A DNA stretch of 64,000 nt, from NCBI RefSeq assembly GCF_021432385.1, contig NZ_JAEACT010000003.1, positions 248,001-312,000 of the forward strand. The letters run 5' to 3'. Position 1 is the first letter of the stretch; each line of letters starts with the position of its first letter. Position numbers and translations under genes: made by a program. Below, in pieces: positions 33,949 to 42,520 of this stretch. Source of the stretch: Clostridium hydrogenum (lineage in GTDB: Bacteria; Bacillota; Clostridia; Clostridiales; Clostridiaceae). Below the pieces are notes generated by a model. The model searched no databases and was not told where the DNA came from. It saw nothing but the letters and a program-made list of their open reading frames with translations.

Positions 33949-34267
33949 ACATATTGTGAAATAAAGATGTAGTGAATTAATCAAAGAACCTTTGGTAGGT
34001 GTAGAAAAAAAATGATGTTAGGGAATAGTGGCGAAAAAATTTCTAAAATAAAATTGTATAAAACTTAGTGGGAAATTTTTTAAAGCTTTAGAGCTTTAGA
34101 TTGTCTGAGCATCCTTTGGCGAGTTATCGAAAGCTCTTAAGCTTTAAAAAATTTGCCGCTTAGTTTTATTAATTTTATTTAGGATTTTGAGCCGCTATTC
34201 ACTAACATCATTTTTCTGCACCTGCCAAAGGTTCTTTGATTTTGCACTACACTTTGGTTCGCAATGT
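33949..34267. repeat. Long palindrome, copy 4
   Basis: It starts ACATATTGTGAAATAAAG and ends TTTGGTTCGCAATGTTT. The arm tips AATCAAAGAACCTTTGG and CCAAAGGTTCTTTGATT are specific to this copy yet match each other. Core in inverse orientation: GATTGTCTGAGCATCC and GGCGAGTTATCGAAAGCTC. The 107 bases between copies 3 and 4 hold worn ~100-bp repeat pieces (CAGTGGTTTAAATG; CGGAATTCTGGTGC). Confidence 0.85.
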
Positions 34268-34293
34268 TTAAAATTTGTGTATAAAATATTATT

Positions 34294-35598
34294 TTATTCC
34301 ACCCCAGACACAGTTGCATCAAACAATTTAACTGCTGCTGGACCTTCAAACCAATTATCCTTTTGAAGTTCTTTAGATAAAAACATTTTATTTTGAAGTT
34401 CATTTATATTTCCGGAAATTGAACCACCAGTTACTGGCACGGTGTTGTTGCCATCAAAATACCAGGCAAGTCTTATTTCCCCACAAAAATCACCTGTCAT
34501 ATAGTCCATTGTAAAATCTGAAAAAGCAGCGGCTTCAAGATATGGTTCTTTCCTTAGTTCACTAAGAGTTTTGGTTCCTCCACTTATTTCTATGTTTTCA
34601 ATAGCACCTGTTGGAGCTACTTTTAAATAATGTGCAAATCTTGTACTTCCAATATATCTTTTTAAAGTTCCATTTTCCAATATAGTTACAGGTTCTACTG
34701 CTAAACCATCCATATCAAAACCACTTGAACAAGTTGAGTTTTTCATAAATGGATTTAGCTTCATTGTTACAAGATCGCCTTTAACCGTTTTACCCTGAAC
34801 TTTATCTCCAATTTTCCAAGTAGATTCCTTTCTATAAACCGAATCAGCTCCACATTTTGAATAGTAAAATTGAAAGAATTCTTTAATTGCTCCTTTAGTT
34901 AATAATACAGGAATACCTTTTAGCTTAGGAGTACTTTTAGCTATAGCCTTATCTCTACATATAGTTATCATATTTTCTACTTCTTTAGCTATTGCTTCAG
35001 TATCTAGTTCCGAAAAGTTTAAGCATTTATAAAGTTCAATTTCTTCTCCTTCCTCTTTCCAAGTTGTGATAAACTCAATCATACCTTCATAACTATTTTG
35101 CTCTACATTAACCCCTTCTGAATTTACTACACGAGTATAAACCTTATTTAAGAAAATTTCGCAGGAATTAATTCCGCCTTTTTCATAATTATCATTTTTA
35201 TAAACGGCCTTTGTTAATTCATTCATCCAATAAGATAAGTCTTCTTTAGAAAAGCAACCTGCTGAAACTTTTTTATATCCAGCAGCTGATTTTACTAATG
35301 GATAATATTCATTTTTAACAAACTTTGCTGCAAAAGCTGCATCATTTATTACTTGTTCTATTTCTAAGTCGCTCATTGTAGGGTGAATATTTGTTTCTGC
35401 AGAGCCTTTGTATTTTTTGCCAGCTTCTTCAATATCTTTATACACTGTTACATTAAAATGATGTACACTTTTTGCTCTATCCATATCCACATTCTTTTTT
35501 ACAAAGAAAAGTTCACTTGACTCTATCTTTCTTTCAATTATTTTATAGCCATCAATATTTTTATTGTTTTTTAAAATCATTTCTATCCTATCTAACAT
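34294..35598 (-). CDS. pmbA: TldE/PmbA-like metallopeptidase subunit
   Basis: A 434-residue partner subunit of the TldD/TldE protease, which cleaves unfolded or modified peptides in the cytoplasm. Family features: GSAETNIHPTMS near residue 62, GGINSCEIFL near 140, SSGFDMDGLAVEPVTIL near 300, and the C-terminal DYMTGDFCGEIRLAWYFD stretch near 380 ending in a conserved SGNI block. It lacks the HExxxH zinc motif that TldD has, as expected. The start overlaps the tldD stop (TAATG). Related pairs process RiPP antibiotics such as microcins. Confidence 0.9.
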   Translation of the reverse strand: MLDRIEMILKNNKNIDGYKIIERKIESSELFFVKKNVDMDRAKSVHHFNVTVYKDIEEAGKKYKGSAETNIHPTMSDLEIEQVINDAAFAAKFVKNEYYPLVKSAAGYKKVSAGCFSKEDLSYWMNELTKAVYKNDNYEKGGINSCEIFLNKVYTRVVNSEGVNVEQNSYEGMIEFITTWKEEGEEIELYKCLNFSELDTEAIAKEVENMITICRDKAIAKSTPKLKGIPVLLTKGAIKEFFQFYYSKCGADSVYRKESTWKIGDKVQGKTVKGDLVTMKLNPFMKNSTCSSGFDMDGLAVEPVTILENGTLKRYIGSTRFAHYLKVAPTGAIENIEISGGTKTLSELRKEPYLEAAAFSDFTMDYMTGDFCGEIRLAWYFDGNNTVPVTGGSISGNINELQNKMFLSKELQKDNWFEGPAAVKLFDATVSGVE

Positions 35599-37013
35599 TA
35601 TCCTAACCTCACTTTCGCTTTGATATAAGGTCCGCCAGATGAAGTTTTAACATACTCCTTATATCCTTTACCGCAATATCCAGCTCCATCTAATTCAACA
35701 TTTTCAGAAACCATTGAAATTGATTTCAATAAATCCGGGACAAAACCAGTTATTACTACAGGCGATATTAAATTTCCAGTAAACTTACCGTCTTTAATTT
35801 CTTTACCTAAAAGAAGTATACATTGAATTCCCCAGTTTTTAGGGTCCTCCATTCCGCTAAACATTCCTTCTAAAAGATATCCATGTTTTATTGATGCAAC
35901 CATATCTTCAACTTTGTCTTCTCCAGCCTCAAAAAATGTGTTAGTCATTCTTGCATATGCTTTTCTTTCAAAAGACTCTCTTTTACCATTCCCTGTTGGA
36001 GTAGTTCCTAATTTTATAGCTGACAACAAATCTGATATACCTGTTTTTAATATACCTTCTTTTATAACTACTGTATCCGTACCAATAGTACCTTCATCAT
36101 CAAATAAATATGAAGATATATGTTTTGCTGCTGCTGCACCATCATGCATTGTAGTTAATTTAGAAGCTACTTCTTTGCCTATATATTCAGCACCTTTAGC
36201 TCTATTTTTAACAAACATGTCCATTTCCACTCCATGCCCAAAAGCTTCATGCGCTATTAAACCAGATACCTCCGGAGTGCATATAACTTCATATTCCCCT
36301 GGTTTAACTGGTTTTGCATCCAATAATTTTATATTTTGCTCTACTACATCCTTATATGCTTTTTTATATTCATCAACTAATTCTAAACCCTTTAATCCAG
36401 AAAAGCTCTTATAATAATACTTTATTTTTTCTTCTCTTTTAGCTACTGAATATAATATTCCATCACTAATTATATAGGATTGTTCTAAATCCTTTTTATT
36501 TGATATAAATATCTTAGAAATATGCATAGTATTATAATTTGCTTGAAAATTAATAAGTAAATCAGATTGTAACAAAGCTGCATCCTTAACCTCTGTCAAA
36601 GCTTTTATTATTTCTTCTGAACTTACATCTTCTGGATCATTTTCAACTTCACCAAAAAAGCTATTTTTAATTTCATCTTCCTCTATAATCTGATATGAAT
36701 TTACCTTTGTATCTTTAGAAACTTTATTTAACTTGGTCTCTACTTCTTTAACAATACTACCTAGCTTATCTTCACTTATTTCATTGAAAGAGTACTCAGA
36801 ATAATTAATTCCGTTATGAACTCGTATAACAAAACCTCTTTCAGCTATCATTACATCCTTTACTATTGTTCCTGTCTTAGAGACACTATAGGTTTTACCT
36901 CTTGTATCTGTACCTAAAACTGATACATATTTATACTTTTCTGATAGCATTCTAACTAACTCTTTTATAATTGGTTTACTATTTAGCAAAAACTTGGAAC
37001 CCTTTACCTTCAT
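35598..37013 (-). CDS. tldD: TldD metalloprotease
   Basis: A 471-residue catalytic subunit of the TldD/TldE protease. The zinc-binding HEAFGH is visible in SGLIAHEAFGHGVEMDMF near residue 250, and further family blocks are YLFDDEGT near 300, GNGKRESFERKAYARMTN near 340, YLLEGMFSGMEDPKNWGIQC near 377 and the C-terminal GAGYCGKGYKEYVKTSSGGP. GGAGGG precedes the ATG. It is the promoter-proximal gene of the pair. A 59-residue peptide gene lies just upstream on the opposite strand. Confidence 0.94.
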   Translation of the reverse strand: MKVKGSKFLLNSKPIIKELVRMLSEKYKYVSVLGTDTRGKTYSVSKTGTIVKDVMIAERGFVIRVHNGINYSEYSFNEISEDKLGSIVKEVETKLNKVSKDTKVNSYQIIEEDEIKNSFFGEVENDPEDVSSEEIIKALTEVKDAALLQSDLLINFQANYNTMHISKIFISNKKDLEQSYIISDGILYSVAKREEKIKYYYKSFSGLKGLELVDEYKKAYKDVVEQNIKLLDAKPVKPGEYEVICTPEVSGLIAHEAFGHGVEMDMFVKNRAKGAEYIGKEVASKLTTMHDGAAAAKHISSYLFDDEGTIGTDTVVIKEGILKTGISDLLSAIKLGTTPTGNGKRESFERKAYARMTNTFFEAGEDKVEDMVASIKHGYLLEGMFSGMEDPKNWGIQCILLLGKEIKDGKFTGNLISPVVITGFVPDLLKSISMVSENVELDGAGYCGKGYKEYVKTSSGGPYIKAKVRLG

Positions 37014-37156
37014 ATCCTATTCCCTCCTATTCGTCATACATAACTATTATACACATAAAATTTGTAATTAATATATTTTTTATAAAAAACAATAGCTTTT
37101 AGCAATAATTTTTCGTTAAAATTCATTTATTATCAGATATCACCCTACATCCGCAA

Positions 37157-37276
37157 ATATAGATAGGCAACTTGGAATATTGAAATTGCAAATACCAAGT
37201 TTATCGTGACAAATTGTAATTTAACAGGATGAATTTCATATTAGCAACTTTAATTTTTCAAATTGCTTATCTATAT
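37157..37276. repeat. 120-bp sequence with inverted ends
   Basis: ATATAGATAGGCAA and TTGCTTATCTATAT bound about 120 bases that contain an internal hairpin CTTGGAATATTGAAATTGCA / TACCAAG. The internal part resembles the short repeat at 17061. In the rest of the 415-base gap 37022-37436 I see only AT-rich upstream sequence for the peptide gene. Confidence 0.55.
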
Positions 37277-37436
37277 CTACACTTAAGTTTAGAACTCTCA
37301 GCAAGTTTTAAGCAATTTCTAAGTAGACTTTAAACTTTAAAATGTATACTAAAAAAGTATTATATTAATTTAGAGTTTTTAGATAAATCTAACTAATTGA
37401 TTAAGCTTTAAAACTTAGAAGGAAGGTAATTATGAA

Positions 37437-37616
37437 ATGAATATATCATCAATATTTAATTCACTATATTCAAATTCTACTTATGCAACTACAAATATAC
37501 AAAAAACTGATGCAGTATCTAGTGCGAGCAAAACTCAAAATATCCAAAAACCAGATGCAATATCTAGCGCAACAAAAAAAAGCGGAGGAGATCATTATTT
37601 TGAAGCTAGAGCTTAA
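37437..37616 (+). CDS. 59-residue peptide with a duplicated segment
   Basis: An ORF with GGAAGG 10 bases before its ATG. The product begins MNISSIFNSLYSNSTY, then two near-identical 15-residue units (TNIQKTDAVSSASK and QNIQKPDAISSATK), and ends KSGGDHYFEARA. There are no cysteines and no classical signal peptide. An overlapping two-codon ORF (ATG AAA TGA, 37432) shares the ribosome site, so the start may be coupled. The layout, variable repeat units and a distinct C-terminus, suggests a processed or secreted peptide precursor, but I recognise no family. It is divergent from tldD. Confidence 0.6.
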   Translation: MNISSIFNSLYSNSTYATTNIQKTDAVSSASKTQNIQKPDAISSATKKSGGDHYFEARA

Positions 37617-37661
37617 TTAAGTAACTTAAATATAAGAACTCTTTTTTAATACAAATACACT

Positions 37662-37702
37662 TTGCTTGGAAATAAAATTCCTCCAATTTTATTTTCAAGC
37701 AA
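37662..37702. other. Hairpin after the 59-residue peptide gene
   Basis: TTGCTTGGAAATAAAAT and ATTTTATTTTCAAGCAA form a long stem across an 7-base loop. No clear T-run follows, so a termination role is uncertain; it could protect the mRNA 3' end. Confidence 0.5.
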
Positions 37703-37742
37703 TATTAAAAGTAGTATTATACTCCTTTAATAATACAAAATA

Positions 37743-37790
37743 CTGCTATACCCAAAACTGGTACAGCAGCATCTTTTCATATACAAATTT
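37743..37790 (-). terminator. Likely terminator of the acetyltransferase gene
   Basis: CTGCTGTACC and GGTATAGCAG pair around AGTTTTG on the minus strand, followed by TATTTTG. The plus strand has CATCTTTT after the same stem, so it may act in both directions. Confidence 0.6.
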
Positions 37791-37817
37791 ATAAAAATCG
37801 CTTATAAAATTTTCTAA

Positions 37818-38342
37818 TTATTTATTAAATAACTCATCAGTAACTTTCCACCAAAACAATTTTTCTGTTTCCCTATACTTAATCATATTTATCTTCTTCA
37901 AGACCTTTTGAGATGCAAAATTATCTTTATTTGTAGCTGCAGTAATTGCTGATACTCCTTCTTGTTCCAATGCCCATTTAACTATTGACCTAACAGCTTC
38001 TGTCATATATCCTTTATTCCAATAACTTTCACTATTTAAGCCATATCCTATTTCTACTTCACCATTTTCATCGGGTCCTCCCTTAAAGCAAAGACCTCCA
38101 ATTACTTTATTTTCTTCTATTAAAACTATTTGTATTAACATAAACCACATAGCATTACTAGTATCCTTCAAAGCAGCTTGATAAAAATAATTGGCAAATT
38201 CTATTTCTTCCTTAGTTTCTTTGCCACTACTATTTAAACCATTTTTTCTTTCAAATTCTTCCTTTCCATTTTCCCTTGAGCAAAGCTCTAAATCCGAAAG
38301 GTCCAACTGTAAAATTCTTAATCTTTCCGTTCTTATTTCCAT
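37818..38342 (-). CDS. GNAT acetyltransferase, RimJ/RimL type
   Basis: A 174-residue acetyltransferase. It begins MEIRTERLRILQLD, the usual RimJ/RimL start, with IGGLCFKGGPDENGEVEIGY near residue 80, NKGYMTEAVRSIVKWALEQE near 110 (acetyl-CoA loop) and ATNKDNFASQKVLKKINM near 132. The target may be a protein N-terminus or a small molecule. The start is ATG 38342, with AGAGGAGG 13 bases upstream. That ribosome site can pair with an upstream CTCCTCTA, making expression potentially attenuated (see 38356-38421). Confidence 0.9.
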   Translation of the reverse strand: MEIRTERLRILQLDLSDLELCSRENGKEEFERKNGLNSSGKETKEEIEFANYFYQAALKDTSNAMWFMLIQIVLIEENKVIGGLCFKGGPDENGEVEIGYGLNSESYWNKGYMTEAVRSIVKWALEQEGVSAITAATNKDNFASQKVLKKINMIKYRETEKLFWWKVTDELFNK

Positions 38343-38355
38343 CAATTTTAATATT

Positions 38356-38421
38356 CCTCCTCTAATTTAACAAGCATTCTAGAGGAGCCTTTTATTTTTT
38401 AAATAAACATTACTCCTCTAG
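38356..38421 (-). promoter_or_regulatory. Possible translational attenuator before the acetyltransferase gene
   Basis: The transcript carries CTAGAGGAG (38413-38421), CTCCTCTAG (38379-38387) and TTAGAGGAGG (38356-38365, the ribosome site). The middle segment can pair perfectly with the first (9 bp) or with the third (8 bp), which would hide the ribosome site. The first segment lies within a short leader ORF. No U-tract follows, so this would act on translation. Confidence 0.55.
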
Positions 38422-38455
38422 TTTTAGTAAAATGAATAACTTTTATATTTGTCAT
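38399..38455 (-). CDS. Possible 18-codon leader peptide
   Basis: ATG at 38455 with AAAGGAG 9 bases upstream encodes MTNIKVIHFTKTRGVMFI and ends at TAA 38399. The codons for T-R-G overlap the first arm of the alternative hairpin. Translation of this ORF would therefore influence which stem forms. Further upstream an 11-bp inverted repeat (AACTTTGCAGT / ACTGCAAAGTT, 38480-38544) forms another hairpin in the leader. Confidence 0.45.
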   Translation of the reverse strand: MTNIKVIHFTKTRGVMFI

Positions 38456-38646
38456 TTAACATCACTCCTTTAAATATTAAACTTTGCAGTTTAAACACTC
38501 AGCATTCATATAAGATAGATTTTACATACATAATACTGCAAAGTTACATGTATTAATATTATTTAACTAATATTGTAAGCATGTATTCTATTATATAATA
38601 TCAAATCTTTTATAAACATGCAAAAGCCTTTTTAATATACTTAATT

Positions 38647-39948
38647 TCATTTAAGAAGTACATTTATCATCGTATTACAAAATTTTTTATTTTCATTCCT
38701 CCAGGTATCATGACCTGAATGTTCAAACCAAATTAATTTTTTACTTGGTGCTTTAAGTTTATCGTAGTATTCCTGCACAAACTCAGTAGGTGCATTTATA
38801 TCATGCCTGCCTTGGAAAATATAAACTGGTACATCTATTTTTTCATCTTGCTTGCGAAAATCTATACCATATAACTGTGGGTAAACACGATCATATGTCT
38901 TAATCATCCCTAAGATGTAGTTCAATTTATCATACAATCCATATTCCGGACCTGCCATTTCACTAAAAGTAGAATATCCAGAATTCCATATATTTTTATT
39001 TCTTTGCATACACTCGTCAAGATATGAATAATATGTCCATGCTTTTAAAACTGCTCCATTGCCATAGTATGGAGGAAGAGATTGCTTCTTAAGTTTTTCA
39101 ACTACCTTAGAATCGCCATTTTCCTTAGCCATTTTTATTGCAGTATTATAATCATATAATTCGGTATCTGTAAAGCTAATCATTTGTCCAGTGCCAACAA
39201 AAGCAGAAAAAAGCTCAGGATGTTGTTTTACAAGCATTATACCTAATGCACTGCCCCACGACTCACCACAAACATAAATTTTCTTTTTGTTAAACCTCTG
39301 ACACAAGTATTTAGTAAGTTCATATGCATCTGATACATATCTTTTGGGAGTAAGAAAATCGACTTTTACAGCATTGCAGGATTTTCCTGCTCCTGGCTGA
39401 TCCCAATTAACTACAACAAAATTGTCTTCCAATGCTTTTAATTGTATTCGAGTAGCTGACAAAAGAGTCCCTCCAGGCCCACCTGCCAAAAATAATAATA
39501 TTGGCTTATCTTTATTTTTTCCGCGTATAGTTATCCATTCATTACTGCCATTAAGCTTTACTTTTCTAAGTTCAGCAATGCTTCCGGAAACGACTTTACC
39601 GCCCTTACAAACAATTGGTGGTGTATAAGTCATATGCTGAGAACTTACTGTAACAATGCCAAGCATAAATAGCAATGTAAATGTAATAATAAGTTGCCTA
39701 CGAATTTTTAAAATCCATGGCTTTATACCTGCCTTTTTTCTAGTAAATAATAAAACCCCTATAGTAATAATAATCATAACAACCATAATTAAAAAAGAAG
39801 TAAGTAAAGCTAAAATTGAAATAATCCCTATGGTAAGCTCTATAGGCACAGTACCCATAGTGGCTTTAAGCTTCGCTCTAATAAGAATGAAATAAACTGC
39901 TATAATAACTATTGCAAGTACAGCAGTAATTATATGCTTTTTTGCCAA
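38647..39948 (-). CDS. Membrane-anchored alpha/beta-hydrolase, proline-iminopeptidase-like
   Basis: A 433-residue protein. Three N-terminal TM helices (about 7-24, 36-67, 87-104) precede an alpha/beta-hydrolase domain (150-430) that probably faces outside. Catalytic features: oxyanion HGG-like LAGGPGG near 155, nucleophile CGESWGSALG near 228, acid GRHDINAP near 378 and His in EHSGHDTW near 409. The annotated TTG start at 39948 has no ribosome site. An ATG at 39961 with GGGG upstream reads into this frame only if one A is removed from an A6 run, so a frameshift at the start is likely (biological or sequencing). Confidence 0.8.
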   Translation of the reverse strand: MAKKHIITAVLAIVIIAVYFILIRAKLKATMGTVPIELTIGIISILALLTSFLIMVVMIIITIGVLLFTRKKAGIKPWILKIRRQLIITFTLLFMLGIVTVSSQHMTYTPPIVCKGGKVVSGSIAELRKVKLNGSNEWITIRGKNKDKPILLFLAGGPGGTLLSATRIQLKALEDNFVVVNWDQPGAGKSCNAVKVDFLTPKRYVSDAYELTKYLCQRFNKKKIYVCGESWGSALGIMLVKQHPELFSAFVGTGQMISFTDTELYDYNTAIKMAKENGDSKVVEKLKKQSLPPYYGNGAVLKAWTYYSYLDECMQRNKNIWNSGYSTFSEMAGPEYGLYDKLNYILGMIKTYDRVYPQLYGIDFRKQDEKIDVPVYIFQGRHDINAPTEFVQEYYDKLKAPSKKLIWFEHSGHDTWRNENKKFCNTMINVLLK

Positions 39949-40056
39949 ATAAACTTTTCATTTTAAATTACCCCTTACATTAACTTTATAATACTTTAAT
40001 AATACATAAACAATTAGTCATAAAAAAGTTACTGTAGTCATAATTTATGTTACTAA

Positions 40057-40156
40057 AGATAAACCACTGCGAAACTTAAAATTTATTTGCACCAAAATGC
40101 CGTCTTTGGGGCATTTTGGTGCAAATGAATTTTAATAGTTGAGCTGGTTTATCTAT
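40057..40156. repeat. ~100-bp MITE-like repeat, best-preserved copy
   Basis: AGATAAACCACTGCGAAACT and AGTTGAGCTGGTTTATCTAT are the ends; the central hairpin TTTGCACCAAAATGCC / GGCATTTTGGTGCAAA is perfect with a short loop. The two ends differ (one reads as TTCAACTA type, the other as TTTCGCAGTGG type), so the element has a fixed orientation. Confidence 0.85.
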
Positions 40157-40197
40157 ATTTTAAATACAAAAATCCATGAATTTAAAACACACAGTTA

Positions 40198-40896
40198 TTA
40201 ATTACTTTTTCTCAATTTTTCCCCTCTTTCCTTATAACTCTTATCATTTATTGACAAAACCTTAAACTTACCATTATCATACTCAAGTTTACTTACGCAG
40301 CAGTTATCCATATCCGTAATACACAAATCTTTATTTATTGCTTTAAGAAGTGCTCTAAGCATTCCTCCATGTACAACTAGAAGTATATTTCCACCGCCGC
40401 TTTGTGAATTTTCTTTACCTATAATGTTAAGTCCACTCATAACTCTTTTTATTAAAGTATCATAATCTTCTGCTTGTCCAGTTTCATCTAAAGCAGCACA
40501 GCTATCTATGTATGATTTTTCAAAATCACTAAAACTTCTAATTTCACTGAAAGAACTTACATTTAAATATTTCATTATATCGGTAAACATTATCTTTTCT
40601 ATCTCACCCTCGTATTTACCACAGTAAACCTCTCTTAGTTCTGGCATTTCCTCTAATTTAAGGTTTTCGCTTGCTTTGTTTTCAGACATAATAATCCTTG
40701 CAGTTTTTACTGCTCTATGTAAATCACTACTATATGCAGCTTTAAATTCAATGTCTCTAAGCCCAACTGCTGCATCTTTTGCTGCTTCTATGCCTTCATC
40801 AGTAAGAACACCATCACACCAACCCTGAACTCTTCCTGCTTTGTTTATTATAGTTTGTCCATGTCTCATTAAATAAAATGTTACTTTATTGCCCAT
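40198..40896 (-). CDS. Histidine phosphatase (phosphoglycerate mutase superfamily)
   Basis: A 232-residue phosphatase. The catalytic motif LMRHGQTIINKAGRVQGW near residue 9 contains the phospho-histidine, with Arg/His pocket residues in AYSSDLHRAVKTA near 55, EMPELREVYCGKYEG near 83 and the second His in LLVVHGGMLRALL near 175. The start is ATG 40896 with AGGAGA upstream; a TTG two codons earlier is less likely. The substrate is unknown. It follows the MBL-fold gene by 30 bases, probably one operon. Confidence 0.9.
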   Translation of the reverse strand: MGNKVTFYLMRHGQTIINKAGRVQGWCDGVLTDEGIEAAKDAAVGLRDIEFKAAYSSDLHRAVKTARIIMSENKASENLKLEEMPELREVYCGKYEGEIEKIMFTDIMKYLNVSSFSEIRSFSDFEKSYIDSCAALDETGQAEDYDTLIKRVMSGLNIIGKENSQSGGGNILLVVHGGMLRALLKAINKDLCITDMDNCCVSKLEYDNGKFKVLSINDKSYKERGEKLRKSN

Positions 40897-40926
40897 TTTC
40901 AATCTCTCCTATTTATATAACTCAAA

Positions 40927-41679
40927 TTATAATTTATTGTTTGATAATTTATTATACAGTTCCTCTATAGCTTTATTTACATTATTATCATACACACCAC
41001 CATGATAACATATTACAGTTTCCACGTCATATTCTGTGAGCTTCTTCAAAGAATCTGTATACAAGTTCATATCACAATTAATTGCCGAAGACATTTGACA
41101 AAGCATGCCATTTTCAACACTTAATGCATCTCCCGCTATGAGAATTTTATATTGTTCAAGATATAGACAAATATGACCTAGTGTATGCCCTGGTGTAAAG
41201 ATAACTTTAATTCCTCCACAGTATGGTAATATTTCATCATCAATTAATGTTTTGTCTACATTAACCTTCGAATTTTCAAACCCAATTTTAAATTTTTCAT
41301 ATACGGCTTTCATTTCTGGTGATAATGAATCTAAGTTGTCCTCCATTTGTGCTAACTTAATAGGACGCTTTTCTCCATTTATATAACCTATTTCTTTTTC
41401 ATGAGCAAATACCTTAACATTAGGTAATTCTTTTAATATACTTGATACACTTCCAATATGATCAATATCATGATGGGTTAAAATTACTTTGTCTAGTTTA
41501 TTAAACGAAATTCCTGCCATGGCCATAGCTTCTTTAATTTGAGGAAGCTGTCCAGGACATCCTGCATCAACTAAAATCATATTACTATCATCTCTAATTA
41601 ATGTTGGATTAATAATAGCTTGATTTCCCATAATATTAAAAGATATTTCAAGCATTTCGATAAAATTATTTATTTTCAT
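40927..41679 (-). CDS. MBL-fold metallo-hydrolase
   Basis: A 250-residue metallo-beta-lactamase-fold hydrolase. Metal ligands: LTHHDIDHIGSV near residue 66, TPGHTLGHICLY near 157, IAGDAL near 175 and CYHGG near 222. MILVDAGCPGQ near 30 holds the conserved Asp. Such enzymes act on thioesters, phosphodiesters or lactones; the specific substrate is not evident. AGGGGG precedes the ATG. It is upstream of the phosphatase gene, in probable operon. Confidence 0.9.
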   Translation of the reverse strand: MKINNFIEMLEISFNIMGNQAIINPTLIRDDSNMILVDAGCPGQLPQIKEAMAMAGISFNKLDKVILTHHDIDHIGSVSSILKELPNVKVFAHEKEIGYINGEKRPIKLAQMEDNLDSLSPEMKAVYEKFKIGFENSKVNVDKTLIDDEILPYCGGIKVIFTPGHTLGHICLYLEQYKILIAGDALSVENGMLCQMSSAINCDMNLYTDSLKKLTEYDVETVICYHGGVYDNNVNKAIEELYNKLSNNKL

Positions 41680-41810
41680 TTATTTATCCCCCTAAAAAAG
41701 ATATTTTTTCTATTGACTTAAATTTAATTATGTGATATAATTAAATTTATTATATATTTATAAGTATACGTTATTAACTAACTAATGTCAATAAATTTTA
41801 AAAATAGTAA

Positions 41811-41872
41811 AATGCTGTATCAAAATAGGTGCAAACTCCTATTTTGATACAGCATTTTTTAAAACATAGCCT
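41811..41872. repeat. Hairpin joined to a half copy of the ~50-bp palindrome
   Basis: AATGCTGTATCAAAATAGG and CCTATTTTGATACAGCATT form a perfect 19-bp stem around TGCAAACT. It is followed directly by TTTTTTAAAACATAGCC, the right half of the ~50-bp repeat. It may terminate transcription toward both flanking genes. Confidence 0.75.
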
Positions 41873-41907
41873 TTTAATTAAGTTCTGCTTATTCATACTC
41901 TTTAAAG

Positions 41908-42363
41908 CTATTTTTGCTTTCTATATTGAAACATTATTAAAACATCCGAATGCACATACTCTCCATATTTAACAAATCCCATTTTCTCATATAAATGATG
42001 ATTTCTATAACTTTTAAATGGTGTTATCAATGACCACTCAGTTGCATCTTTGTATACCTCATCAATATATTTTAAAGCCTTTTGCCCAATGCCTAAGTTT
42101 TGACACTCCGGAATAACACTAAAAGTTCTAAGAAAATATTTATTGTCTTCTTTTTTTGAAATAATTATATCACCAATTATCTCATTATCCTTAAGTATTT
42201 TGTACACTATAACATTTTCAATTAAACCCAACATTCTATCTTCAGGTTCATTATATGAAGGGCATTCTCCATACTTAATGTAATCCTCATAAAAACTCTT
42301 ACTTTGGACTTCAATAAGCCTTTTAACGTCACCTTTATCTGCCAATTTAAATTCTATATTCAT
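41908..42363 (-). CDS. GNAT-family N-acetyltransferase
   Basis: A 151-residue acetyltransferase. Core: IIGDIIISKKEDN near residue 62, FLRTFSVIPECQNLGIGQKA near 72 (acetyl-CoA pyrophosphate loop Q-x-x-G-I-G), and SYRNHHLYEKMGFVKYGEY near 117. The substrate is not predictable. AAGGAG precedes the ATG. It is divergent from an AraC-type regulator; 157 bases between them could hold operators but I see no clear dyad. Confidence 0.9.
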   Translation of the reverse strand: MNIEFKLADKGDVKRLIEVQSKSFYEDYIKYGECPSYNEPEDRMLGLIENVIVYKILKDNEIIGDIIISKKEDNKYFLRTFSVIPECQNLGIGQKALKYIDEVYKDATEWSLITPFKSYRNHHLYEKMGFVKYGEYVHSDVLIMFQYRKQK

Positions 42364-42520
42364 ATTTTACATCTCCTTAAAACTTTTAATATATTTACAT
42401 TATAAGTCTACATTTTTACTGTTTTTTGATGTTTTTTATTAACTTTTATAAAACTAAATCTACAATGCTCATAGTATGCTATAATTTAGTTAATATTTTA
42501 AGTTATAGGAGATAAAAAGA

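Noticed and set aside
34179-34403. 74-codon minus-strand ORF
   Set aside because: It straddles a long palindrome arm and the pmbA 3' end in another frame; no coding features.
38480-38544. Ten-codon ORF MNAECLNCKV in the acetyltransferase leader
   Set aside because: No ribosome site precedes its ATG (38509); the sequence is more simply part of the 11-bp inverted repeat hairpin.
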